Assembly: GCA_044351265.1 (NCBI GenBank)
Contig: JBILGC010000006.1
Coordinates: 14,822-78,821 of the forward strand
Length of the DNA stretch: 64,000 nucleotides
Reading direction: 5' to 3'
Source of the DNA: JAJTFA01 sp044351265
GTDB taxonomy: Bacteria; Bacteroidota; Bacteroidia; UKL13-3
Both the position numbers and the translations under genes were made by a program. The notes beneath the pieces were generated by a model, which saw nothing but the letters and a program-made list of their open reading frames with translations, did not search any database and was not told where the DNA came from. Positions 37,230 to 45,238 of this stretch are shown here, in pieces. Every line of letters starts with the position of its first letter. The stretch's first letter is position 1.

Positions 37230-37559
37230 TTAAGAAGCCTTGTCTTTGGATGCATCAATAAAGCGTGTGCCGTTTAGTATTTCAAAATATAATTTAAAGT
37301 CTGCCATCAGACTAAATAGGGGATATTGAAAAGTAGCAGGCTTATTTTTTTCAAAGAAGAAATGACCTGCCCATGCAAAAGCATATCCGCTAAGCGGACA
37401 AAAAATCAACCAAAAGAAATCACCTGACCAAACGGCCACCAGTAAAAAGTAAAAAAACAGGGTAGTTCCAATTACATGCAGTAATCTGCAATTTTTATTT
37501 TGGTGCTCCGCGAGGTAGTGCGGATAGAAGTCGTTAAAATGATTAAACCTTTTTTCCAT
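37230..37559 (-). CDS. DUF962/Mpo1-like membrane protein
   Basis: A 109-aa protein with two to three membrane helices. FYPHYLAEHQNKNCRLLHVIGTTLF contains the N-terminal H-x3-H and the LLHxxGT signature of the Mpo1/YGL010w family, and HFFFEKNKPATFQYPLFSLMADF is the second family block. The yeast homologue is an Fe(II) dioxygenase acting on 2-hydroxy fatty acids; a similar lipid role in bacteria is only inferred. It starts 1 bp from the stop of the PAP2-like gene. Confidence 0.85.
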   Translation of the reverse strand: MEKRFNHFNDFYPHYLAEHQNKNCRLLHVIGTTLFFYFLLVAVWSGDFFWLIFCPLSGYAFAWAGHFFFEKNKPATFQYPLFSLMADFKLYFEILNGTRFIDASKDKAS

Positions 37560-37560
37560 A

Positions 37561-38163
37561 TCACAAAATAAAGTACATCAAACAAAAACCCAAGGCAAAT
37601 CCTGAAAGCAGTTGCTGTGGTGTATGTGCATTTAGCCACAAACGTGCCGAAGCGGTAATACCGGTAGCTATAATGGCAGGAATTAGAAACAGGCGCACAT
37701 CTGCACTTCCGGCTTGCGCAGCAGCGGCAATAACAGCTGTAAGCAAACCAAAGGAGGCCATATGTATGCTTATTTTATTAAAGTGATTAATGACGAGCAA
37801 CCCCACCACCACCGATGCTGATGCCAGCAGGAAAGCATTTATAAGTGCAGGTGAATGTAAGCGTTGAAACAAATAAAAATTTAGCAGATACATGGCTGCT
37901 GTAAGCATATACGGTCCCCTGCGCTCATCAACTGAATGAAGCATCACAGATTGAATCTGGCCAAACCATTTCATTATAAAAATATACACCACAGGCACAA
38001 TGGCTGTGCTTGTAAACACAAAACCCAGATAAAACAAGCGGGCCGGTGTTGATAGCACATAATCTAAGTAAGGGAAAAGCCGAATGAGCGCATAGAACGA
38101 AACGAGGTTTACAAAAATGGGATGGAAGAGAATGGAAAGAAAGAGCGCAAACCTTGAATTCAT
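37561..38163 (-). CDS. PAP2-like integral membrane protein, active-site residues partly lost
   Basis: A 200-aa protein with about six membrane helices, starting at the ATG at 38163. The C-terminal half resembles PAP2 lipid phosphatases: KISIHMASFG where the SGH motif should be, then SARLWLNAHTPQQLLSGFALG resembling the SR-x5-H-x3-D motif, but with Gln instead of Asp. The first basic motif (KX6RP) is not clear. So it may be a non-catalytic or altered member. It is followed closely by the DUF962 gene and preceded by metH. Confidence 0.6.
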   Translation of the reverse strand: MNSRFALFLSILFHPIFVNLVSFYALIRLFPYLDYVLSTPARLFYLGFVFTSTAIVPVVYIFIMKWFGQIQSVMLHSVDERRGPYMLTAAMYLLNFYLFQRLHSPALINAFLLASASVVVGLLVINHFNKISIHMASFGLLTAVIAAAAQAGSADVRLFLIPAIIATGITASARLWLNAHTPQQLLSGFALGFCLMYFIL

Positions 38164-38201
38164 TTTCAATGCAGATATATTGTTAGTTGCAATTTGCAAA
38201 G

Positions 38202-40868
38202 CTATGCATCATAACCAAGGTTAGGAGCCAGCCACCTTTCAACAGTAGCTAAGTCCATTCCTTTGCGTTTGGCATAATCTTCTACCTGATCTTTACTGAT
38301 TTTGCCTAAACCAAAATATTTGCTTTCCGGATGGGCAAAGTAGTAACCACTTACACTCGCAGCGGGATACATGGCAAAGTTTTCAGTAAGTTTAATATCT
38401 ACTTTCTCTTCGGCCTGCAGCAAATGAAACAATAAACGCTTTTCTGTATGATCAGGGCAGGCCGGATAACCCGGAGCAGGCCTAATTCCGGTATAACTTT
38501 CATTAATCAAGTCTTCATTGCTCAGGTCTTCATTTTTTGCATAGCCCCAAAATTCCTTACGCACACGTTCGTGCATTCTTTCTGCAAATGCCTCTGCTAA
38601 TCTATCGGCCACGGCTTTAATCATAATGCTGTGGTAATCATCGTGGTCTTTCTCGTATTGCTCTACGAGTTTTTCTATACCAATACCGGCTGTTACGGCA
38701 AAGCCCCCCATGTAGTCATTTTCATCGGCTACAAAATCGGCTAAGCAATTGTAGGTTTGTCCTTCGGCTTTTTCACTCTGCTGGCGAAGAAAATGAAATA
38801 CGGCTTCACCATTTTCAGTTTGCAGCACAACATCATCACCTTTTTTTCTAGCCGGCCAAAAACCAATTACACCTTTGGCTTTCAAAAGTTTTTTTGCAAT
38901 CACTTCATCCAGCATCTTATTGGCGTCAGCAAATAATTTGCGTGCTTCTGTTCCTATAATTTCATCATCCAATATTTTAGGATAACGTCCGGCTAGTTCC
39001 CAAGTCATGAAAAACGGAGTCCAGTCGATATACGCGCGTAAATCTTCAAGCGGGTAATCATCAAAAATTTGTATTCCTTTAAATGTTGGTTGCACAATAT
39101 TTGTTGCTGAAACTGAAATGGCTGTGCTACGTGCTTTATCTATGCTTACAAAATTCTTTTCACGCTTACGGTTTTTATAATCTTCTCTAAACTGTGCGTA
39201 TTCGTTTTTTAGTTGTTGTTGTACAATGGGCCTCTGCTCTTTGCTAATCAGGCTTTGAGCCACGGGCACACTTTTACTGGCATCTAGCACATGCACCACA
39301 GGACCGCTGTAATTGGGATCTATTTTAACGGCCGTGTGCACACGAGAGGTAGTGGCACCTCCAATAAGCAGTGGCATATTCATTCCCAAACGTTCCATTT
39401 CCTTTGCTACATATACCATCTCATCTAGGCTGGGAGTGATGAGTCCGCTCAAGCCAATCACATCTACGTTTTCCTGTTTGGCTCTTTCAAGAATTTTATC
39501 GGCAGGCACCATCACACCCATATCAATTATTTCAAAACTGTTGCAAGCTAGCACCACACCAACAATATTTTTTCCAATATCATGTACATCTCCCTTAACA
39601 GTTGCCAGCAATATTTTACCTTGGCCACCGCCTTGAGCAGCACCAGAAAGTCTTTTCTCTTCTTCAAGATAAGGTGTTAAGTATGCCACAGCTTTTTTCA
39701 TTACGCGAGCACTCTTTACCACCTGCGGCAAAAACATTTTACCCTGACCAAACAAATCTCCCACCACATTCATGCCGGCCATAAGCGGACCTTCAATTAC
39801 ATGCAGTGGTTTACCATATTTCTGTCGTGCTTCTTCCGTGTCGGCATCTATATAATCTATAATGCCTTTAACCAAAGCGTGGCTCAATCTTTCTTCAACA
39901 GTAGCTTTGCGCCACTCCTCATCAATCACTTTCTCTTTCCCTTTTCCTTTCACTTTCTCCGCATATTCAAGCAAGCGCTCAGTAGCATCATCTCTTCTGT
40001 CAAGCAACACATCCTCCACATAGGTAAGCAAGTCCTTATCTATTTCATCATACACTTCAAGCTGGCTTGGGTTTACAATACCCATATCCATTCCATGTTT
40101 AATGGCATGATACAAAAATGCAGAGTGCATGGCTTCTCGCACTTTATCGTTGCCTCTAAAAGAAAAAGACACATTACTTACGCCACCACTGATTTTAGCA
40201 CCCGGTAAATTTTCTTTTATCCACTTGGTTGCATTAAAAAAGTCGAGCGCATTTTTTCTATGCTCTTCCATTCCTGTAGCTACAGGAAAAATATTGGGAT
40301 CAAAAATAATATCGCCTGCGGGGAAGTGAACCTTTTGTGTTAGGATTTTATAGGCACGTTCAGCTATTTCAATACGTCTTTCATAATTATCTGCCTGGCC
40401 TTTTTCATCAAAAAGCATGACTATAACAGCCGCGCCAAATCGCTTAATTGTTTTGGCTTCACGAATAAATTCTTCTTCTCCTCCTTTGAGCGAAATGGAG
40501 TTAACAACACATTTACCCTGGATGCATTTTAATCCGGCTTCAATAATTTCCCATTTAGAAGAGTCAATCATTACAGGTACACGCGCAATATCAGGTTCTG
40601 ACATAACCAGATTTAAAAAACGGGTCATTGCATCAGCACCGTCAATCATGCCTTCATCCATGTTCACATCAATTATTTGTGCACCGCCCTGCACTTGTTC
40701 ACGTGCAACTTCTAGGGCATCTTCGTATTGACCTTCTTTAATGAGGCGTAAAAACTTTTTTGAACCGGTAACATTGGTTCGCTCACCAACATTAATAAAG
40801 TTGGAACCCTCGAAAATGGTGAGGGGCTCTAATCCGGAAAGGCGGAGTGTATAATCGGTTTTAGCCAT
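38202..40868 (-). CDS. metH: Methionine synthase, cobalamin-dependent, C-terminal part (split MetH)
   Basis: Transfers a methyl group from 5-methyltetrahydrofolate to homocysteine via cobalamin. From the ATG at 40868 (MAKTDYTLRLSG) it is 888 aa against about 1227 aa in E. coli. It has the pterin-binding domain (FINVGERTNVTGSKKF), the cobalamin cap and Rossmann domains (DVHDIGKNIV ligand loop, GLSGLITPSL) and the activation domain (RPAPGYPACPDHTEK). The N-terminal homocysteine-binding zinc domain is absent. Bacteroidota often encode that domain as a separate protein; it is not in this window. Confidence 0.95.
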   Translation of the reverse strand: MAKTDYTLRLSGLEPLTIFEGSNFINVGERTNVTGSKKFLRLIKEGQYEDALEVAREQVQGGAQIIDVNMDEGMIDGADAMTRFLNLVMSEPDIARVPVMIDSSKWEIIEAGLKCIQGKCVVNSISLKGGEEEFIREAKTIKRFGAAVIVMLFDEKGQADNYERRIEIAERAYKILTQKVHFPAGDIIFDPNIFPVATGMEEHRKNALDFFNATKWIKENLPGAKISGGVSNVSFSFRGNDKVREAMHSAFLYHAIKHGMDMGIVNPSQLEVYDEIDKDLLTYVEDVLLDRRDDATERLLEYAEKVKGKGKEKVIDEEWRKATVEERLSHALVKGIIDYIDADTEEARQKYGKPLHVIEGPLMAGMNVVGDLFGQGKMFLPQVVKSARVMKKAVAYLTPYLEEEKRLSGAAQGGGQGKILLATVKGDVHDIGKNIVGVVLACNSFEIIDMGVMVPADKILERAKQENVDVIGLSGLITPSLDEMVYVAKEMERLGMNMPLLIGGATTSRVHTAVKIDPNYSGPVVHVLDASKSVPVAQSLISKEQRPIVQQQLKNEYAQFREDYKNRKREKNFVSIDKARSTAISVSATNIVQPTFKGIQIFDDYPLEDLRAYIDWTPFFMTWELAGRYPKILDDEIIGTEARKLFADANKMLDEVIAKKLLKAKGVIGFWPARKKGDDVVLQTENGEAVFHFLRQQSEKAEGQTYNCLADFVADENDYMGGFAVTAGIGIEKLVEQYEKDHDDYHSIMIKAVADRLAEAFAERMHERVRKEFWGYAKNEDLSNEDLINESYTGIRPAPGYPACPDHTEKRLLFHLLQAEEKVDIKLTENFAMYPAASVSGYYFAHPESKYFGLGKISKDQVEDYAKRKGMDLATVERWLAPNLGYDA

Positions 40869-40994
40869 TAAGTACTTTAGAAATCGCGGCAAGATAACAA
40901 ATAGCACTTAGAGTGCATAGCCTATAAATCTTATCAGATTTATTCATTTTAATGAAAAGAATGCAGCCTGAACAGGGAGTAGAATGAGTTATAG

Positions 40995-42029
40995 TTAGGT
41001 AATAAGCCATTCCTGCCCATTGCCTTTCTGGCTGTAGTTCAACTTGCCTCTTGAAACCACCAAAGGCGAAGTAAAGTTATTGGTATAAAGTCCGCCTGTG
41101 CCCAATCCCTGAGGCATAGGGTTATTTTTGGCAGAAACCCACTGTGCAATGATATTAAGGCCAATTGCAGATTCGAGTGCAGAGGTTGCCCACCAGCCTA
41201 TTTGCATTTTACGTGCTATGTTTATCCATGCATCGGCAGCGTGCAAACCACCAATAAGGGTAGGTTTGAGAATAAGATAGTGGGGTCGGATTTGTTTAAG
41301 GAGTTTTTCTCCTGCCTCATGTGTAAGGCCAATAAGCTCCTCATCCAATGCTATCTGGATTTGCGTTTTTTTAACCACCTCTTCAAGCAATTCTGCCTGT
41401 CCGGGTTTAACCGGCTGCTCAATCGAATGTATTTCAAAGCGCGACAGGTCTTGTAGTTTTTCAAACACATCATCTTTAGAAAAGGCACCGTTGGCATCCA
41501 ATCTTATTTCGCAAGTAAATGCGTTAAAACGATTACGGAATTTCTCAAGCATGCGGCATTCTTCATCAAAATCAAGTGCGCCAACCTTAAACTTAATGCA
41601 ATTAAAACCCAAGTCTATTTTTTCAACTGCTTGCTTCAGCATTGCTTCTGCATCATCCATCCAAACCAATCCGTTAATGGGAATGGGTAAACCTTTATAG
41701 AAAGGATTCTCTCCATAACAGAAAGGAGTGTTATTTAACAAACCCAGCTGAGCAGCTTCAAAGGCAAAGCGCAAAGAAGGGAAACCATCAAGTGGCAGCA
41801 TATCCGCAGCAAGGCCATCGTTTACCAGATTACAGCAATTTTGCAACTGCATTTCAAAGTCGCTGGTATCATCAATACTTAAACCCGGAAGTGGCGAGGC
41901 TTCGCCATAAGCTGTTTTATTGTTTTTTGTTAATGATACAATCCATGCTGTATGAGTTTGCATTTCGCCCCTTGAGGTTCGGGCAGGTTTATTAAATTGC
42001 AATAGATGCTTAAAGTATTTTGCTTGCAT
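40995..42029 (-). CDS. menC: o-Succinylbenzoate synthase
   Basis: An enolase-superfamily dehydratase of menaquinone synthesis, 344 aa. It shows KFKVG with the catalytic lysine, RLDANGAF, IEQPVKP, ALDEEL and the LILKPTLIGG segment with the second lysine. The start is 2 bp after menA, so the two form an operon in the order menA-menC. The remaining men genes are not in the window. Some relatives are dipeptide epimerases, but the menA neighbour supports MenC. Confidence 0.9.
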   Translation of the reverse strand: MQAKYFKHLLQFNKPARTSRGEMQTHTAWIVSLTKNNKTAYGEASPLPGLSIDDTSDFEMQLQNCCNLVNDGLAADMLPLDGFPSLRFAFEAAQLGLLNNTPFCYGENPFYKGLPIPINGLVWMDDAEAMLKQAVEKIDLGFNCIKFKVGALDFDEECRMLEKFRNRFNAFTCEIRLDANGAFSKDDVFEKLQDLSRFEIHSIEQPVKPGQAELLEEVVKKTQIQIALDEELIGLTHEAGEKLLKQIRPHYLILKPTLIGGLHAADAWINIARKMQIGWWATSALESAIGLNIIAQWVSAKNNPMPQGLGTGGLYTNNFTSPLVVSRGKLNYSQKGNGQEWLIT

Positions 42030-42031
42030 AC

Positions 42032-42988
42032 TTATTTTAATAGCTGAATCGCTTGCATAAGCTGAAAAACTTTGATAAGAGCGAGTGAAAAATAAAAAGC
42101 GGCAGCTAGCAGAAGTGTTGCCAGCGAAAGCTGTTTAAGAAATCTGTTATAAGCTACTGAAGGAGGTGTTTGCCATAGTTGATAAGCATGTATGATTAAT
42201 ACAACTGCAGGAATAAGCATCAGCGCATGAGGCAGGTAAAAATCACAGCGGAAATAAATAAGCCAGCAGATAGAAGCAGCTACAAGCAACAACAAATGGT
42301 ACACTTTTGCTAGGCGCTCTCCCCACAACACAGGCAGAGTAAATTTACCACTGTTTTTATCGTTCTCAATATCGCGTATGTTATTTACATTCAGAACGGC
42401 TGAGCAAAGTAATCCTATTGCAGCAGCAGGCAGTAGAATTGGCCAGTTATCTGCCCAGGTAAAACGAATGCCTGAGTTTAGTAAAAATGTACCTACAACG
42501 GCAACCGGACCAAAGAATATAAATACAAAAATATCTCCCAATCCTGCATAACCATATGCGTTTTTACCAACGGTGTATTTAATTGCTGCAACAATGGCAG
42601 CCAAGCCTAATACAAAAAAAGCAGCAAAGGCGTAATTGGTTTGTCCATGCGTAGCTTGCCAGAGTAAAGTTGTTCCAAGGGCAAGGCTAAGCAACACAAA
42701 AAATATAACCATTCTAAGCATGGCTGCAGGCTTAATGATACCGCTTTGCAGCGCACGCATATTACCAATGCGTTTATCATTATCGGTGCCCTTCATAAAA
42801 TCTCCGTAATCGTTTGCCAGATTAGACAATACTTGTAGACTTACTGCTGTAAGCCAACATAATAAGGTAATGGACCAATTGGTACTGTAATAGGTATCAG
42901 CTAGCGCTACTCCTGTTAATACAGCCGCAGTGGCCAGCGGAAGTGTTCTAAGCCTAAATGCCGATATCCATGTTTTGATGAGTGCCAT
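42032..42988 (-). CDS. menA: 1,4-dihydroxy-2-naphthoate polyprenyltransferase
   Basis: A UbiA-family membrane prenyltransferase, 318 aa with about nine helices, making demethylmenaquinone. The two metal-binding Asp-rich motifs are visible: NLANDYGDFMKGTDND near residue 57 and NVNNIRDIENDKNSGK near 200. It begins 27 bp after the EnvC-like gene and carries its own candidate -7 box in that gap. menC follows by 2 bp. Confidence 0.94.
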   Translation of the reverse strand: MALIKTWISAFRLRTLPLATAAVLTGVALADTYYSTNWSITLLCWLTAVSLQVLSNLANDYGDFMKGTDNDKRIGNMRALQSGIIKPAAMLRMVIFFVLLSLALGTTLLWQATHGQTNYAFAAFFVLGLAAIVAAIKYTVGKNAYGYAGLGDIFVFIFFGPVAVVGTFLLNSGIRFTWADNWPILLPAAAIGLLCSAVLNVNNIRDIENDKNSGKFTLPVLWGERLAKVYHLLLLVAASICWLIYFRCDFYLPHALMLIPAVVLIIHAYQLWQTPPSVAYNRFLKQLSLATLLLAAAFYFSLALIKVFQLMQAIQLLK

Positions 42989-42996
42989 GTGGGTGG

Positions 42997-43004
42997 CGAA
43001 AGTA
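42997..43004 (-). promoter_or_regulatory. menA -7 box (TACTTTCG) 8 nt before the start codon
   Basis: Minus-strand TAnnTTCG match in the 27-bp gap between the EnvC-like gene and menA, suggesting menA has its own promoter. No -33 TTG seen. Confidence 0.35.
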
Positions 43005-43015
43005 CAGAAAACAGA

Positions 43016-44299
43016 TTAGTTTTTGAGCCAGGCTTCAGGATCGAGTTTCTGACTCATATTCCAAATTTCAAGATGCACTTCCGTTACATCTTCTTCTTCA
43101 TCGGTAAGCACTGTGCCAATGGTATCGCGTGTATCTACCTCCTGACCTTCTTTAACCAATACGCTGGATAATTTTGCATATGCAGTAAAGTATTTACCAT
43201 GACTGATAAGTACAATTTTACCCATGCCCGGAATAGAGAAAATAGATTTAACCTTACCTTTAAAAACGGCTCTGACACTAGCACCTGGCTGTGTTGAAAT
43301 GTCTACACCATTATTATTAACCACCACACCTTTTAATGTAGGGTGTGCATGTGTACCAAATTGCTCAGAAATATATCCCTTCTCCACCGGCCAAGGCAGG
43401 CTATTGCGGTTACTTTCAAAATCATTAGATAATTTAAGCGCCTCCGGTGTAAGGTACATTTCCTTTGCCATAGCTTTAGGTGCTTCTTTTTTTGCCGCAC
43501 CTGCCGGTTCTTCTTTTCTACGAGCCTCTTCTTCACGTTTGCGCGCAAGCTCAATTTCGCGAGCAATTAAATCGCCAATTGCTTTGTTTAATTTTTTGGC
43601 TGATTTTTCATTTTCTGCAAGAATTTTACGCAACTCGCCTTCACGTGCTTTGAGTTTAGCCAAAACCTGACTCTCTTCCTGTTTATCTTTTTCTAGTTCC
43701 TTCTTCTCCTCTTCTTTTAATCCTAAAATGGCCATTTTCTCATTTTTAATGGCAATCATTTTGGTAAGTTCTGCCACAATAAGTTGTTGGGTTTGTAAAA
43801 TTACTTTTGCCTGATTTTTGCGGTAATCACTGTATTGATTGAGATATGAAATACGCTTTAGCGCCTGATTGAAACTCTTGGCCGAAAACACAAACAGCAT
43901 TTTATCGTACACGTTTCTTGTTTTATAAGAGGCTCTGATACTTTTAGCATACTCTTCCTTGAGACGCACCATATCTCTTTTTAGAGAATCAAGTACGGTC
44001 TGCTGTTCAAGAATTTGAATGGATACGGCATGTAGTTGTTCTTGAACATTATTGATTATTTTCTCGCGGGTGCGAATCTGATTATTGATTGTTTTAAGCT
44101 GAGAAAGCGTGGTTTTTTGTCTGGTGCGGGTTTCTTCCAGAACCTTTTTGGTTTCCTTGATTTTATCGGTCAGCTCCTTGCGCTTATTTTCCAGCTCCTT
44201 TCGCTGTTGCTGTATATTCTGAGCCAATGTGGGAAAGGCCGCCAAAAGCAACAAAGCAAAAACAATGGATAACGTAATATGAAATCGAAATGGTCTCAA
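43016..44299 (-). CDS. EnvC-like M23-family protein, probable non-catalytic amidase activator
   Basis: A 427-aa periplasmic protein: a signal peptide (about 1-26), a long coiled coil (about 28-265), a charged linker and a C-terminal LytM/M23 domain (about 305-427). Active M23 enzymes use H, D and H as zinc ligands plus catalytic His. Here the first His is Asn (NNNGVDI), HLH reads EVH and YAHL reads YAKL. Only the Asp and one His remain, so it is likely an activator of an AmiC-type amidase in daughter-cell separation, as E. coli EnvC is. The start is TTG. It is in the same direction as the DUF4292, TPR, nucleotidyltransferase and dut genes. Confidence 0.88.
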   Translation of the reverse strand: MRPFRFHITLSIVFALLLLAAFPTLAQNIQQQRKELENKRKELTDKIKETKKVLEETRTRQKTTLSQLKTINNQIRTREKIINNVQEQLHAVSIQILEQQTVLDSLKRDMVRLKEEYAKSIRASYKTRNVYDKMLFVFSAKSFNQALKRISYLNQYSDYRKNQAKVILQTQQLIVAELTKMIAIKNEKMAILGLKEEEKKELEKDKQEESQVLAKLKAREGELRKILAENEKSAKKLNKAIGDLIAREIELARKREEEARRKEEPAGAAKKEAPKAMAKEMYLTPEALKLSNDFESNRNSLPWPVEKGYISEQFGTHAHPTLKGVVVNNNGVDISTQPGASVRAVFKGKVKSIFSIPGMGKIVLISHGKYFTAYAKLSSVLVKEGQEVDTRDTIGTVLTDEEEDVTEVHLEIWNMSQKLDPEAWLKN

Positions 44300-44440
44300 C
44301 GCAAATAATTTATTTACCGCAAAGTTGCCTGCTGTAATAATATGATGCCTGTTTTTTTCTGCCGATATGTTGATAAGCTATATTTACGGATGAGGAGACT
44401 GCGGCTGGTGAACAATAGAAATAAAGTATGCAAAGAGCTA

Positions 44441-45238
44441 TTAGAACTTAATCAGTTCAAACGATTTGGGAATACTGAATAACAGTTCTTTTTTCTTCTC
44501 AAATGTAAACTGAGTTGCCTCCAACTCAAATTGAATGTTTTTTTCTGATTGTATATTGATATTCCATCTGGCCGGGAATGCAGATGATTTATGAATATGC
44601 GGATTGCTGTAATCAATCATGATTTCTTTGGTACCGTTTCTCTCCCACAATTTGGTTCTGGAGGGTTTAAGTGTGTTCATAGCATAGGTAACCGCCTGAG
44701 CTCGGTTGCCTGCTAATGGCTGTGTGATCGTAACCTGCGGCATAATTGTATCTGCAAGGCTTACTGTAGTATCATGAAAATATAAGGCATTACCCGCAAT
44801 CAGGTTTTGCAGTTGTGTAAATGCTAAAGGCAATTGGGTTATTTTTTGCAAATAGTCATAACCTGCGATAATGGCTTTTCTATGCAGCAAATCAAGCACC
44901 ACAACAGAATCGGGCGTGGCCAGCACACGTGCTACATTCAATCCTAAAACTGCAGAAATAGAAAAAAGCACATAACGGTCTTTTTCCATGGTGATAATTG
45001 CATCCAGCTCTTGCTTTTGTTCGCCTTCAGTATAAATCAACTTGCTTCTACACTGGTAATAGTCAAACGTATTTTCATTAGCCTGAATATTTTTAAGCAG
45101 ATTCTGTAGCGCATCGTTCCCCGTTTTGGTAATATGTGCACCAAGGGTTTTACCAATTATTGTTTTTGAGGATTTACAGCCTAAAGAGAATAATATAAAC
45201 ATCGCTGCGGCAATAAAGATGGCATGTTTATTCCACAT
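44441..45238 (-). CDS. DUF4292 lipoprotein
   Basis: A 265-aa lipoprotein: MWNKHAIFIAAAMFILFSLGC ends in a lipobox (LGC). The following domain has the beta-rich layout of the LolA/LolB-like DUF4292 family (for example YYQCRSKLIYTEGEQKQELDAIITMEKDRYVLFSI). A role in lipoprotein or lipid handling at the outer membrane is inferred from fold similarity only. It overlaps the TPR gene end by 11 bp, so the two are coupled. Confidence 0.85.
   Translation of the reverse strand: MWNKHAIFIAAAMFILFSLGCKSSKTIIGKTLGAHITKTGNDALQNLLKNIQANENTFDYYQCRSKLIYTEGEQKQELDAIITMEKDRYVLFSISAVLGLNVARVLATPDSVVVLDLLHRKAIIAGYDYLQKITQLPLAFTQLQNLIAGNALYFHDTTVSLADTIMPQVTITQPLAGNRAQAVTYAMNTLKPSRTKLWERNGTKEIMIDYSNPHIHKSSAFPARWNINIQSEKNIQFELEATQFTFEKKKELLFSIPKSFELIKF

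Noticed and set aside
38202..40907. Longer TTG-type start for metH
   Set aside because: The ATG at 40868 gives the usual family N-terminus (MAKTDYTLRLSG); the extra residues are not family-like.
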